This document shows, piece after piece, positions 29,017 to 38,704 of a stretch of DNA of 55,259 bases (positions within the stretch are counted from its first letter, which is position 1; each line of letters opens with the position of its first letter). The DNA is from an uncultured Colwellia sp. (GTDB taxonomy: Bacteria; Pseudomonadota; Gammaproteobacteria; Enterobacterales; Alteromonadaceae), in NCBI GenBank assembly GCA_913058395.1, contig CAJXQI010000025.1:1-55259 (forward strand), in the 5' to 3' direction. Under the pieces are notes generated by a model that was not told the DNA's origin, ran no database searches, and saw only the letters and a list, made by a program, of their open reading frames with translations. The position numbers were made by a program, and so were the translations under genes.

Positions 29017-29436
29017 TTAGATTTCCGTATCTATCAGATTTCCAGTTGCATCTGAAAGCTTAGAAATTAACGTCAAGACCTCTTCTGAGGGGTATTGCTT
29101 TACTAACTCGCCAGTACCTTTATCTAGTACTTTAATAACATCTCGTCCAGAGTCTTTATCAACTAAAAACTCCAAGCTTCTATTCATTTCACCCATGAAG
29201 TCCTGCAATTGCTGAGCCACTTTTTCAAGTTGATTTGGCGTCATCACAACAGTTTCTTCAGCATTTTTCTCTTGTGCTTTTTTAGTTTCCTCAGCTTTAG
29301 CCATTTGCTCAGATAATGAAACTTTTTCCACTCTTTCAACTTCTTGATTTACACGAGATGCATTTTCAGAGTTTTCCGATATCAAGTCTTGCCCTGCTTG
29401 ATTACCGGTATTAATAACATTAACTACACTCATCAT
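29017..29436 (-). CDS. flaG: FlaG family protein
   Basis: This 139-residue protein has the C-terminal FlaG domain (LQDFMGEMNRSLEFLVDKDS, then VIKVLDKGTGELVKQYPSEE). FlaG proteins affect filament length or stability by an unclear mechanism. Order flagellin-flaG-fliD is usual in polar flagellates. I see no good promoter: a weak sigma-28 like GCCAGTAA lies about 50 bases upstream (29487-29494), so it may depend partly on read-through from flagellin A. Confidence 0.9.
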   Translation of the reverse strand: MMSVVNVINTGNQAGQDLISENSENASRVNQEVERVEKVSLSEQMAKAEETKKAQEKNAEETVVMTPNQLEKVAQQLQDFMGEMNRSLEFLVDKDSGRDVIKVLDKGTGELVKQYPSEEVLTLISKLSDATGNLIDTEI

Positions 29437-29510
29437 TGGTTCCTTCTAGCTCAATACATTAACAGTTTGTGCTAAAGCAATTCAATTTACTGGCACACTT
29501 TGTTAAATAT

Positions 29511-29549
29511 TAAAACACAAAAAGGAAGGGGTGATTAGCCTCCTTCCTT
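29511..29549 (-). terminator. Terminator of flagellin A
   Basis: On the minus strand AAGGAAGG pairs with CCTTCCTT across a 12-base loop, followed by TTTTTGTGTTTT. A smaller hairpin (TAGCATC and GATGCTA, 29562-29579) lies between it and the flagellin stop codon and may protect the 3' end. Confidence 0.8.
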
Positions 29550-29594
29550 AACTTATGTTCTTAGCATCAATAGATGCTAGTGTTAGTTCGAGGC

Positions 29595-31037
29595 TTAACC
29601 AATCAAACTTAGCGCTGCTTGAGGTAATTGGTTAGATTGAGCTAAAATTGACGTACCCGCTTGTTGCAAGATTTGGTTTTTAGTCATGTTAGCTGTTTCA
29701 ACTGCAAAGTCAGTATCTTGAATACGACTACGAGATGCTGAAACATTCTCTTGGATATTGGCTAAGTTACTAATAGTATGGCCGAAACGGTTTTGAATCG
29801 CACCTAAGCTAGCTCGTTGAGAGTCAATTTCAGCTAACGCACCATCAATAATATCTAATGCATCTTGAGCACCTTTAACAGTACCAAGGTCAACACTGCC
29901 TACATTTACACTTGCTGAAATTTGACCCGCTGTCGGCTCAATAGCAGCATCCGCACTTACTACGGCAAATGACTCTGTTGAATTTAATTTAATTGAACCA
30001 GAAATAGTTGCATCAGTTTCAGTTGCTAACACTGTTGCACTTGCAGTTGTACCATCATGTTCAACGGCGCGGATAGAAGCTGTTGCACCGCTTAAGCTAC
30101 CAATAGTAATATCTTTACCACTTTCGTCAGTTAATACTAACCCTAATGTATCATCAACAGTAGCAGTTACACCATGAGCACCTGATTTTTCGTTGATCGC
30201 TTCAGCAAGTGAAGCATAATCAGTTGTACTAGCTGTTGTCGCTGAGATTGCTGAGCCATTTAATAAGAATGACGTTGCACCTGCGGCACTTAAAGTATCG
30301 ATTGAAACAACAGTTCTTGCGTCAGCCGAAACACCTGTACTTGCTGTTTTAGCATTGATAGATGCAGCTAAAGTATCGGCGCCATCATCTGCCGTAGTTG
30401 CGAAGGCAGTTGCCACACCGTCTTTACCGGTAATAGTTACCGCTGGAGCTAGAGTTGTAACACCGTTAGCACCAGTACCAGTAACAGCAGCACCTAAACC
30501 AGTACCTGCAAGAGTTAGTTGGTTAGTACCAATATCATTAGCGGCAATACTACTTAAGCTCATTGAAATACTTTCGTTAGCATTTGCACCCACTTGGAAT
30601 TGTTTCGTACCAAACGTTCCGTCTAGTAATTTTTGCGAACCGAAAGAAGTAGTATCTGAAATTCGAGTTAACTCAGTTTGTAAAGCACTTACTTCTTTTT
30701 GTAGCGCTTCGCGGTCTGAATCTGAGTTTGAACCGTTTGCTGATTGTAGTGCAAGCTCTCGCATACGTTGCAAAATATCAGTTGAAGCTTGCATCGCACC
30801 TTCTGCTGTTTGCGCCATTGAAATACCATCATTGGCATTACGTTGTGCAACACCAAGACCATTTACTTGAGAAGTTAAACGGTTAGAAATTTGTAGACCT
30901 GCCGCATCATCTTTTGCACTATTAATACGCATACCTGATGATAAACGTTGCATTGAAGTTGCTAAGTCATTGCTAGACTTTGTTAAATTACGTTGAGCAT
31001 TTAATGATGAAACATTAGTATTTACTGAAATAGCCAT
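29595..31037 (-). CDS. fliC: Flagellin A
   Basis: This 480-residue flagellin has the conserved ends (SSLNAQRNL ... [40 protein letters not shown]) and a middle domain rich in Ala, Thr, Gly and Ser. It is very similar over its whole length to flagellin B (32717-34162), differing at scattered positions. A sigma-28 promoter lies at 31131-31157, so it should be expressed late, after FlgM export. The gene directly upstream encodes the TPR-SGNH protein, which could modify it. The many surface Ser and Thr are possible sites of glycosylation, which I cannot show. Confidence 0.97.
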   Translation of the reverse strand: MAISVNTNVSSLNAQRNLTKSSNDLATSMQRLSSGMRINSAKDDAAGLQISNRLTSQVNGLGVAQRNANDGISMAQTAEGAMQASTDILQRMRELALQSANGSNSDSDREALQKEVSALQTELTRISDTTSFGSQKLLDGTFGTKQFQVGANANESISMSLSSIAANDIGTNQLTLAGTGLGAAVTGTGANGVTTLAPAVTITGKDGVATAFATTADDGADTLAASINAKTASTGVSADARTVVSIDTLSAAGATSFLLNGSAISATTASTTDYASLAEAINEKSGAHGVTATVDDTLGLVLTDESGKDITIGSLSGATASIRAVEHDGTTASATVLATETDATISGSIKLNSTESFAVVSADAAIEPTAGQISASVNVGSVDLGTVKGAQDALDIIDGALAEIDSQRASLGAIQNRFGHTISNLANIQENVSASRSRIQDTDFAVETANMTKNQILQQAGTSILAQSNQLPQAALSLIG

Positions 31038-31130
31038 TTTTAAAACTCCTGATTACTATCGTGTAATGCGTTAATTAGGTTTTAGGTTTAGAACTATCGA
31101 ATGTATCATCTAGTCCCCGTTCTACAAACC

Positions 31131-31157
31131 TTAACGGCAGCAAAAGAATTAACTTTA
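31131..31157 (-). promoter_or_regulatory. Sigma-28 promoter of flagellin A
   Basis: On the minus strand the -35 part is TAAAGTTA (31157-31150) and the -10 part is GCCGTTAA (31138-31131), with eleven bases between. One base differs from consensus in each half. It starts 15 bases past the end of the TPR-SGNH gene and leaves a leader of about 85 bases. Confidence 0.75.
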
Positions 31158-31171
31158 GACTTTTTTTAATT

Positions 31172-32629
31172 TTATTTATTTTCTCTTTCAATGAGCTCAT
31201 TAAAAAGTGCTGGCACAGTACTAGGCTTAACGTGAAAGGCATCACAGTGATATTTTAAATTACTAACGCCATCTATATTTGTCAGGCCATAAACATCAAG
31301 AAAAGGAATATTGTTATCGTGGCAAACCTCAGTTAGTTGCTGATTGAAGTAAGCAACTAGCTGCTTAAACGTTTCTTGTTCCTCCTCTACTATTCCATTC
31401 AGAACTATAGGGTGAGGTGCAGGAACACCATAAACAATAATATTCAGATCATTTTCTTTCGATGCTGCTTTTAGCAAACGAATATATTTAACTACCATAG
31501 CGTCAATAATCTGCTGGTAGTCTTTATTGTATTTATTACAGTAGTGAAATATGCCTTCATTAAGTCGACAATCAATTTCTCCAAATCCAAGAACAGCACA
31601 ACTACCTTTAGGTATACCATTTAGTAAAATATTTAAACTCGCTTTGCACTTATGCTCTGCATCTTGAATAAAATGAAATATTTTAGCGCCGGTAATAAAA
31701 AGTGATTTTACTGTATGTTCGTTATTTTCATGCTCAACAGTCATACCATTTACAGCAAAACCATGACTCTCTGACAGGAAATAAATCGGCTGTTGTTTGC
31801 TAGTTTTATACTCCAATTTATTTTGTAAGCGGTAAGTTAGTAGCTCTTTAATAAAGGTATGAAAAACCCGATGGTTTTTTAAATTTAAACGTTCAGCTGT
31901 AATCGTGTGTATTTGCTCACTCAAGTTAATGGCTTGCTGACCTTCTTCATCATTGTCAAACAACCAAAATAGAATAGCTTTACCAATCAATAATTCACAT
32001 AGTTGAAAATCATCTAATTGATTACTAACCAATCCAATATCAGCAAACTCTAATGCATCCTGATAACGATGAAGGAACATAAAATTATTAAAAATATGAA
32101 AATAAACACTCGACTGACTTAAATCAAGTTCCAATACTTTTAAGTGACATTCAAGAGCTTCTTCAAACTTACCTTGCTCGCCAAGCAACACACCTAAATT
32201 CAAATAATATTCAGCTTTTTCCATATCAGCAAAAATAGCCTTACGATAATTTTTCTCAGCTTCAATTTTTTTACCTACCTTTAGCTGAACATTGGCCAAA
32301 TTATTATATGCATCAGCATGATTACCATCTATTCCTAGCGCTGTTAAATAATGACGTTCAGCAAGTTGCACCTGACCTAAATCATTATACACATTAGCTA
32401 AGTTATTAAAGCTTGCGGCATGACTAGGGTTACGTTCGATCATTTTTTTAAATATAAGTATTGCCGCTTCAAGCTTCTGTTGTCCGTGCAAGGTCAAAGC
32501 TAGTAACTGTTGTGCATCAAAAAGATTTGGTTTTTTCTCGAGAATTTTTTCCAAAATAGTCGTCGCCGCATCAAAATCTTGTTGCTTGTAAAAGATACTT
32601 GCTCGATCGAGCTTTCCTCTAATTCCCAT
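31172..32629 (-). CDS. TPR-SGNH hydrolase-like protein between two flagellin genes
   Basis: The 485-residue protein has two parts. Residues 1 to about 190 form tetratricopeptide repeats (ASFNNLANVYNDLGQVQLAE, DAYNNLANVQLKVGKKIEAE, AEYYLNLGVLLGEQGKFEEA). Residues about 280-480 resemble an SGNH/GDSL-type esterase: SESHG at 286-290 as block I, FGEIDCR ending at R355 as the GEID version of block III, and DAFH with D463 and H466 as the catalytic D-x-x-H. No signal peptide is visible, so it is probably cytoplasmic. It sits between near-identical flagellin genes. A TPR that binds unfolded flagellin is known in the Caulobacter glycosyltransferase FlmG. By analogy I infer that this protein acts on flagellin or its glycan, for example by acyl transfer or removal. 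The substrate is unknown. Confidence 0.8.
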   Translation of the reverse strand: MGIRGKLDRASIFYKQQDFDAATTILEKILEKKPNLFDAQQLLALTLHGQQKLEAAILIFKKMIERNPSHAASFNNLANVYNDLGQVQLAERHYLTALGIDGNHADAYNNLANVQLKVGKKIEAEKNYRKAIFADMEKAEYYLNLGVLLGEQGKFEEALECHLKVLELDLSQSSVYFHIFNNFMFLHRYQDALEFADIGLVSNQLDDFQLCELLIGKAILFWLFDNDEEGQQAINLSEQIHTITAERLNLKNHRVFHTFIKELLTYRLQNKLEYKTSKQQPIYFLSESHGFAVNGMTVEHENNEHTVKSLFITGAKIFHFIQDAEHKCKASLNILLNGIPKGSCAVLGFGEIDCRLNEGIFHYCNKYNKDYQQIIDAMVVKYIRLLKAASKENDLNIIVYGVPAPHPIVLNGIVEEEQETFKQLVAYFNQQLTEVCHDNNIPFLDVYGLTNIDGVSNLKYHCDAFHVKPSTVPALFNELIERENK

Positions 32630-32650
32630 AACTTCCCCCCGGCCTTAAAC

Positions 32651-32684
32651 AAAAAAAGAAGGCTAATTACCTAGCCTTCTTTTT
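32651..32684 (-). terminator. Terminator of flagellin B
   Basis: A strong hairpin with arms AGAAGGCTA and TAGCCTTCT, extended by A/T pairs on both sides, lies between the flagellin B stop and the TPR-SGNH start. Because A-runs and T-runs flank it, it ends transcripts well on the minus strand. The next start codon is only about 20 bases beyond, so that gene probably depends on read-through. Confidence 0.85.
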
Positions 32685-32716
32685 ATTTAACAAACATATA
32701 ACTATAGTCGTAAGCC

Positions 32717-34162
32717 TTAACCACCAATCAAACTAATAGCTGCTTGTGGTATTTGGTTAGCTTGCGCCAAGATTGACGTACCTGCTTGCTGCAGAATTTG
32801 GTTTTTGGTCATATTTGCTGTTTCAACAGCAAAATCAGTATCTTGAATACGACTACGAGATGCTGAAACATTCTCTTGAATATTTGCCAGGTTACTAATG
32901 GTATGGCCAAAACGGTTTTGAATAGCACCTAAGCTAGCTCGTTGTGAATCAATTTGAGACAAGGCACCATCAATAATATCTAATGCGTCTTGTGCGCCTT
33001 TTGGTGTACCTAAGTTAATAGAGCCAACATCAACTTGCGCTGAAACTTGCGCGGCTGTTGGTTCAATAACGGCGTCTGCACTCACAACTGCAAATGATTC
33101 TGTTGAGTTCAACTTGATTGAACCTGAAACCGTTGCTGACGTTGCCGTAGCTAATACAGTAGCACTTGCCGTTGTTCCATCATGCTCAACCGCACGAATA
33201 GAAGCGGTTGCGCCAGTTAACGCACCGATAGTGATATCTTTACCACTTTCATCTGTTAACACTAAACCCAAAGAGTCATCAACAGTCGCTGTTATTCCTG
33301 TAGCACCAGATTTTTCATTAATCGCTTCTGCTAAAGATGCATAATCCGTAGTACTGCTTGTAGTAGCCGAAATTGCAGAGCCATTTAGTGTAAATGAAGT
33401 CGCACCTGCGGCACTCAAAGTGTCAATTGACACCACTGTTCTCGCATCAGCTGTAACACCAGTATCAGTGGTTTTTGCATTAATTTTAGCGGCTAACGTA
33501 TCAGCGCCATCGTCTGCGGTAGTGGCAAATGCTGCAGGTTGACCATCTTTACCGGTAATAGTTACAGCAGTAGCTAACGTTGTAACACCATTGGCACCTG
33601 TACCTGTAACAGCGGCACCTAACCCAGTACCTGCAAGTGTCAACTGATTAGTACCAATATCCGTTGAGGCAATACTACTTAAACTCATTGAAATTGTTTC
33701 ATTTGAGTTAGCTCCAACTTGGAACGACTTGGTACCAAATGTGCCGTCTAATAGTTTTTGAGAGCCAAATGACGTTGTATCAGAAATACGAGTTAACTCA
33801 GTTTGAAGTGCACTTACTTCTTTTTGTAATGCTTCTCTATCAGCATCTGAATTTGAGCCATTGGCTGACTGTAATGCAAGTTCACGCATACGTTGTAAAA
33901 TGTCGGTGGATGCTTGCATCGCACCTTCAGCTGTTTGCGCCATCGAAATACCGTCATTGGCATTACGTTGTGCAACCGCTAAACCATTAATTTGTGATGT
34001 TAAACGGTTTGAAATTTGTAATCCTGCAGCATCATCTTTCGCGCTATTGATACGCATACCTGAAGACAAGCGCTGCATTGAGGTAGCCAAGCCTTCGCCT
34101 GATTTTGTTAAGTTACGTTGAGCATTCAATGATGCCGTGTTAGTTACTACTGATAAGGCCAT
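32717..34162 (-). CDS. fliC: Flagellin B
   Basis: This 481-residue flagellin has intact D0/D1 ends and a middle domain nearly identical to flagellin A. It begins [18 protein letters not shown] where flagellin A has [18 protein letters not shown], and ends with one extra Gly. Unlike flagellin A it has a sigma-54 type promoter (34378-34392) and a leader of about 200 bases. In Vibrio the sigma-54 dependent flagellin FlaA is the essential core flagellin and the others are sigma-28 dependent, so B is the candidate core subunit. Confidence 0.97.
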   Translation of the reverse strand: MALSVVTNTASLNAQRNLTKSGEGLATSMQRLSSGMRINSAKDDAAGLQISNRLTSQINGLAVAQRNANDGISMAQTAEGAMQASTDILQRMRELALQSANGSNSDADREALQKEVSALQTELTRISDTTSFGSQKLLDGTFGTKSFQVGANSNETISMSLSSIASTDIGTNQLTLAGTGLGAAVTGTGANGVTTLATAVTITGKDGQPAAFATTADDGADTLAAKINAKTTDTGVTADARTVVSIDTLSAAGATSFTLNGSAISATTSSTTDYASLAEAINEKSGATGITATVDDSLGLVLTDESGKDITIGALTGATASIRAVEHDGTTASATVLATATSATVSGSIKLNSTESFAVVSADAVIEPTAAQVSAQVDVGSINLGTPKGAQDALDIIDGALSQIDSQRASLGAIQNRFGHTISNLANIQENVSASRSRIQDTDFAVETANMTKNQILQQAGTSILAQANQIPQAAISLIGG

Positions 34163-34377
34163 GATAGACTCCTAGTAATTTTAATTGTCTGTTACATTGT
34201 TTACGTTAAAGTAGGCTTAAACCTTTCACTCTGAACGCTGTTTATTTCAGCCCTAATTTCATAATTGCTAAAACTACTTACGCAATGCAGTTGGGCTTCA
34301 CTGGCCTTAACAGCCACTATTTACAACGATATACATGTTTGATGTTTACCGTCATTTTTATGTCCTAATATCTTTAA

Positions 34378-34392
34378 GCATAATCGATGCCA
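34378..34392 (-). promoter_or_regulatory. Sigma-54 promoter of flagellin B
   Basis: The minus strand reads TGGCATCGATTATGC, with GG and GC ten bases apart. The transcript would start near 34366 and carry an untranslated leader of about 200 bases. I found no convincing sigma-28 site in the 252-base gap. Confidence 0.75.
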
Positions 34393-34414
34393 AAAATATA
34401 AAACAAGAAAACAC

Positions 34415-35620
34415 TTAGCGAATATAATTAAAAAGAGACAAGCTTTGCACTTGTGTAAAAGACTGTTGCGCCGCTTGTAGCGCGATTTTAGATTGTTCAA
34501 ATGTCGATATCGCTTTAGCAAAATCTAAGTCTTCAATTGATGAACGGCCAGAAGATAAATACAACTCAGTATCTAAATGGTTACTTTTTTGTCGATCAAT
34601 GACTTGTAAGTTAATACCAGACTGAGCACGACGAGATGTTAAATGATTCATAGCATCATTCAATTGCTCAAGTGTCTGGTTAAAGTCAACCTGCACCTGC
34701 GGGTCATCACCCCCACTAGTTTTGTTCTCAATCCAATCAATTGCTGATTTTAAGGTATCAAAAACACTGATATTTTCTTCTGGAGTCAATGAGAAATTAT
34801 CACCCGGCAATGGGTTGCCGCTCAATTTAACTTCAATTCCATTAAAGGCAATGGGTTGCCCAGGTACGTAACCTGTCACATTAGTAACGTTACCAGCACC
34901 ATCAGTAATAGTAAGATCGGTTTCGCTAGTAAAGTTAAAGGTAAAGTCTGGTGGATTAGCAGTTCGGTTATAAACACTCGGATCGGCTATAACAGCACTT
35001 TCGACACCAATGCCTGAAGTATTAGTATTATAAATAGGAGAAAAATCTCCAAGAGCATTAGGTACTTTTTGAAAGACTTGCTCACCACTCTGATTGGTTG
35101 CGATAGATACGTTTTTAGCTATTTGTAGCTCTCTAACTCCGTTGTCACCACGATAATTAACCGTGTTATCAGCTTGTAAAACAAATGGTGCATCATCAAT
35201 TTGAAAACCAGCATAAACATAGCCACCAGTTTCATCTTGGCTATTGGCAATGTCGAGTATCTGCTGCAGGCTTTGGCTTGCTTGTTGTGCTATTGAGGCA
35301 AGGTCATCATCAGAACGTACACCACTATTGGCTTGTAGCATTAGATCTTTCAACTCATTCATAATGCCTTCAGCATTGGCCAGCGAAGTATCAATTAAGC
35401 TATTGTGATTTTCTGCTTGGGTAATATTACGTTGATATTTCTCAATATTAGCAAGATCGTTCTTGTAACCAGCCAATGTACTATAAGCAACGGCATCATC
35501 TTTTGCGGTAATAACACGTTTACCACTCGAAATATAATTTACCTGCTCATTGACACCAGCCTGTTGGTTAGACATTTGTAAGCCATTTTGAATATAAAAC
35601 TGTGCAGTTGAAACACGCAT
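34415..35620 (-). CDS. flgL: FlgL, hook-filament junction protein
   Basis: The 401-residue protein has the flagellin-like N-terminus (MRVSTAQFYIQNGLQMSNQQ) and C-terminus (SSIEDLDFAKAISTFEQSKI) of FlgL. It caps the hook-side junction where the filament starts. It follows flgK by eight bases and is the last gene of the flgFGHIJKL run. The middle domain is of normal size. Confidence 0.95.
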   Translation of the reverse strand: MRVSTAQFYIQNGLQMSNQQAGVNEQVNYISSGKRVITAKDDAVAYSTLAGYKNDLANIEKYQRNITQAENHNSLIDTSLANAEGIMNELKDLMLQANSGVRSDDDLASIAQQASQSLQQILDIANSQDETGGYVYAGFQIDDAPFVLQADNTVNYRGDNGVRELQIAKNVSIATNQSGEQVFQKVPNALGDFSPIYNTNTSGIGVESAVIADPSVYNRTANPPDFTFNFTSETDLTITDGAGNVTNVTGYVPGQPIAFNGIEVKLSGNPLPGDNFSLTPEENISVFDTLKSAIDWIENKTSGGDDPQVQVDFNQTLEQLNDAMNHLTSRRAQSGINLQVIDRQKSNHLDTELYLSSGRSSIEDLDFAKAISTFEQSKIALQAAQQSFTQVQSLSLFNYIR

Positions 35621-35628
35621 GTTAAGTC

Positions 35629-37641
35629 CTATCTAGCCACTGATAACAAAGTATCGAAAATAGTATTAGCCACTGAAATTATTTGTGACGACGCTTGGTA
35701 CGCTTGTTGATATTTCAACATATTTGCCGCTTCTTCATCGAGATTAACCCCAGATTTAGATTGATTGCGATTAAACGCTTGAGTAAACAAAGCTTGCGCC
35801 GTATCCGCAACAACCTCAGCGGAACTAGCATTTGAGCCCACTTCAGCTGTCGCGTTGGCTAATGCTTGACTAAATGTTTGCTTACCGCCGCCAAGAATTT
35901 GCTGTTCTTGCGTTGATGCCATAAATGAAGCGTTCGTGCCATTACCAGAGCCAAATGCATCTGAAATAGTAAATTTCTCACGAGCTAAAGCACCTTGACC
36001 TGTTGGTAAACCACCAATTTCAATTTGGAATGCCGAAGCAGCAGGAGATGGAGGCATATCAATAACGGCTGATGCGCCTGCGGCAAAACTACCGCTAGCT
36101 AATGTAGCTGCAGGCGGAGGATTCGCCGCGTCATAAACTCGGTAATCAAACGTACCCGGTGTTAATGGGTTTTCGTAAACATCAACGGTTAAGTTGGCGT
36201 TAGTTCCGTCTGTAAAAGATCTAGCAATTTCGGGGTCAGTAACGTTGACAATACTTACAGAGCCATTACTAATGTTATTATCGTCGGCCGAAACCCCAAT
36301 AGCTGAACTTGCTGCAATACCTTTTGGATCAGTAAGCGTAACCTGCATTAGTGATGCGCTATTTTCTGTTGGACGAATTTTAAATGTATCGTCCGTAGCT
36401 GGTGCACCAGAATTTACGGTAAAGTCAAAACCAAAGCCTGTTGAATAAACGCCACTGCCAGGTGATGACTCCACTAAGGTAGTTTCTGTGCCATCAAGCT
36501 CATTGGTCATGATGTAATCTGTACCATCATATTTTATTGAGAACTCATTTGTTGGTACTAATGAAACATCTGTTATTGTTACTCCAGCCTGAACCGTGCC
36601 TGCGTTTTTTGATGATGGTAATACACGTGAACTTTCTAGTGCCGATGTATTAATATCAGTAAAAATGTCTAAGCCTTGCTTGCCATTTAAATCAAGCCCT
36701 TGTGACTGTGCTTGATTTAAGGTATCTGAAACAGCCATCGATAAACGATTTAATTCACTACGTGCTTTTGTGACATGCTCATCACGATATTCAAGCTTGG
36801 CCGCGAGCGCACCGCCCATTTTCGAGCCATTTAATGCCACGGTGCTATTAGGACCAATTAATTTTAATTGTGTTTGTTTTGGGTCAGGATCACCTGCTAC
36901 CACACCAACCGTTAATGGTGTAATACCGGCAACTAATGTAGTACCGCTCCCAATCATTACCGTCATAACGCCATTGGCATCTTGCACGGTATTTACTGAG
37001 GTATATTCGCCTAATTCGGTAATAAGTTGATCGCGCTTATCAAGCAGATCATTTGGTTGCCCTGCTTGTGTTAAATCTCTATTTTGTAAGATTTGTTCAT
37101 TCATCTTTGCCAATTCAAGCGAGATTTGTGAAATTTTATTGGCTATTTGTTCTATCTCACCGTTGGTGGATTTTTCAAGTTGGTCTAAGTTATCGTTTAA
37201 ATTATTAAAATCATTGGCTAAAACGCTGGCTTGGCTCAGCGCAATATTACGCAAACCAATATCACTTGGATTATCAGCTATGCCGTTTACTGCTTGATAG
37301 AATCGGTCAATAGAGCCACCAATCGCTTCACTTGACGTTGACATTACTTGGTTAAGTTGATTGAGGTCTAGACTGATGGAACTAGCATTTCCCAAACTGC
37401 TCTGATTGGTTAACTGCTCTTTATAGGAGAATTGATCATAGATACGTGTAATGTCTTGAACATAAGTACCTGAGCCAATGAAGTTGCCACCATTAAAATT
37501 TCCTACAGCAGCATTTTGTTCAGCCCGTTGGCGGGTATAACCTTCGGTATTGACGTTAGCAATGTTATGCCCTGTAGTCCCTAACTGTTGTTGCGCGGAT
37601 AATAAGCCGCTAACACCAGTTTGATACAGATTAATCGACAT
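35629..37641 (-). CDS. flgK: FlgK, hook-filament junction protein
   Basis: This 670-residue protein begins MSINLYQTGVSGLLSAQQQL and ends with the FlgK/rod-family helix NLDEEAANMLKYQQAYQASS. It is longer than enterobacterial FlgK (about 550) because the middle region is expanded, as is common in marine gammaproteobacteria. It forms the first junction layer on the hook. FlgN (48491) is its export chaperone. Confidence 0.96.
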   Translation of the reverse strand: MSINLYQTGVSGLLSAQQQLGTTGHNIANVNTEGYTRQRAEQNAAVGNFNGGNFIGSGTYVQDITRIYDQFSYKEQLTNQSSLGNASSISLDLNQLNQVMSTSSEAIGGSIDRFYQAVNGIADNPSDIGLRNIALSQASVLANDFNNLNDNLDQLEKSTNGEIEQIANKISQISLELAKMNEQILQNRDLTQAGQPNDLLDKRDQLITELGEYTSVNTVQDANGVMTVMIGSGTTLVAGITPLTVGVVAGDPDPKQTQLKLIGPNSTVALNGSKMGGALAAKLEYRDEHVTKARSELNRLSMAVSDTLNQAQSQGLDLNGKQGLDIFTDINTSALESSRVLPSSKNAGTVQAGVTITDVSLVPTNEFSIKYDGTDYIMTNELDGTETTLVESSPGSGVYSTGFGFDFTVNSGAPATDDTFKIRPTENSASLMQVTLTDPKGIAASSAIGVSADDNNISNGSVSIVNVTDPEIARSFTDGTNANLTVDVYENPLTPGTFDYRVYDAANPPPAATLASGSFAAGASAVIDMPPSPAASAFQIEIGGLPTGQGALAREKFTISDAFGSGNGTNASFMASTQEQQILGGGKQTFSQALANATAEVGSNASSAEVVADTAQALFTQAFNRNQSKSGVNLDEEAANMLKYQQAYQASSQIISVANTIFDTLLSVAR

Positions 37642-37693
37642 GACCTAAACTCCTAGAGTAACCCCAATTTCAACAGTGAAATTATCGGTAAAC

Positions 37694-38683
37694 TTATTTA
37701 TTTAATAAGCTCGTTACAGTCCGAAGAGTTGCCATTATCTTTTTGGCATAATCAGGGTCGGTTGCGTAACCAGCACCTTGTATACCATGCAGAAATTGTT
37801 CCACATTTTCTGCTTTTTCTAATGCGCCTTGATAACGCTCACTTCCGGTGAGTAAATTAAGGTAGTCATTAACACTCTCGCCAATAGTATCGTAGACCCT
37901 AAATGGCTCACGCTTTTTCACCATAGCGCCATTTTCAAACTCTAAAGTTTCTTTATGTGTTTTATCGCCAGCCCAACGGCTGTCAGCTTTAATGTTAAAT
38001 AAATTATTAGAACTCTCACCAGAATCAGTTTTGATAATTTTCTGGCCCCAACCTGTTTCTAGTGCTGCTTGCGCTATAACCACTTCAAATGGCACTTTTA
38101 TTTTGTCTTGCACGCGTTTGGCATCTGCCGTTAGCGCACTAACAAAATCTTTAGGCTGCTCAAAGGTCGGGCTTTGTAATAAGCTCGCCATCTGGGCTGC
38201 TGCAGAGCCATTTGTTTGACGATCTTTTTCAGGATCTTGTTTTGCTGTCGGATCATTGACTAGATTTCGATTAGTTAATAAAGCTGATTGAGTAATTCGT
38301 ACACTACCGCGGCTATCAAGGTTCCCGTCTGAGCGCAAAATAGTATGAGGTTTAAAGTTATCATCACCACCCAATTGGCGAACAATTAATTCAGAAAGGC
38401 CAAGTGAGCCATTATTCGACATTTCAAGCGACATTTGTTGATCATGCATATCACGATAGAATTTAGTCGATTCGGAATTGAAAGGGCTATCTGATGCCAA
38501 AACATCTTGCGCTTTTCGCATGCTCTTCATCAACATTTGCATAAAAATTGACTCGAATTGCTTAGCAGCTTGATCTAACGCCGCTTCCTTACTGGCTTTA
38601 TCACCTGATTTAGCGTCTTGGCGAATTGAGTTTAAGCCATTAACATCTAAAAAGTTTTGTGCATCAGCAATACGTGTTGTCAT
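37694..38683 (-). CDS. flgJ: FlgJ, rod cap with peptidoglycan hydrolase domain
   Basis: The 329-residue protein joins two domains. The N-terminal rod-cap domain contains KQFESIFMQMLMKSMRKA. The C-terminal glucosaminidase domain (about residues 175-329) has the catalytic Glu at 209 in AALETGWGQ and the NNLFNIKA segment. It opens the peptidoglycan for the growing rod. The dual form is the usual one in gammaproteobacteria. It lies between flgI and flgK. Confidence 0.96.
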   Translation of the reverse strand: MTTRIADAQNFLDVNGLNSIRQDAKSGDKASKEAALDQAAKQFESIFMQMLMKSMRKAQDVLASDSPFNSESTKFYRDMHDQQMSLEMSNNGSLGLSELIVRQLGGDDNFKPHTILRSDGNLDSRGSVRITQSALLTNRNLVNDPTAKQDPEKDRQTNGSAAAQMASLLQSPTFEQPKDFVSALTADAKRVQDKIKVPFEVVIAQAALETGWGQKIIKTDSGESSNNLFNIKADSRWAGDKTHKETLEFENGAMVKKREPFRVYDTIGESVNDYLNLLTGSERYQGALEKAENVEQFLHGIQGAGYATDPDYAKKIMATLRTVTSLLNK

Positions 38684-38704
38684 AATTTAGCCTTACCTTA
38701 ATCA

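Noticed and set aside
29487-29513. Possible sigma-28 promoter for flaG (GCCAGTAA)
   Set aside because: The -10 has two mismatches and the -35 (TTAATATT) is poor; mentioned only as a weak option in the flaG entry.
34321-34521. A 66-residue minus-strand frame overlapping flgL
   Set aside because: It overlaps the real flgL C-terminus in another frame, has no family features, and covers the flagellin B promoter region.
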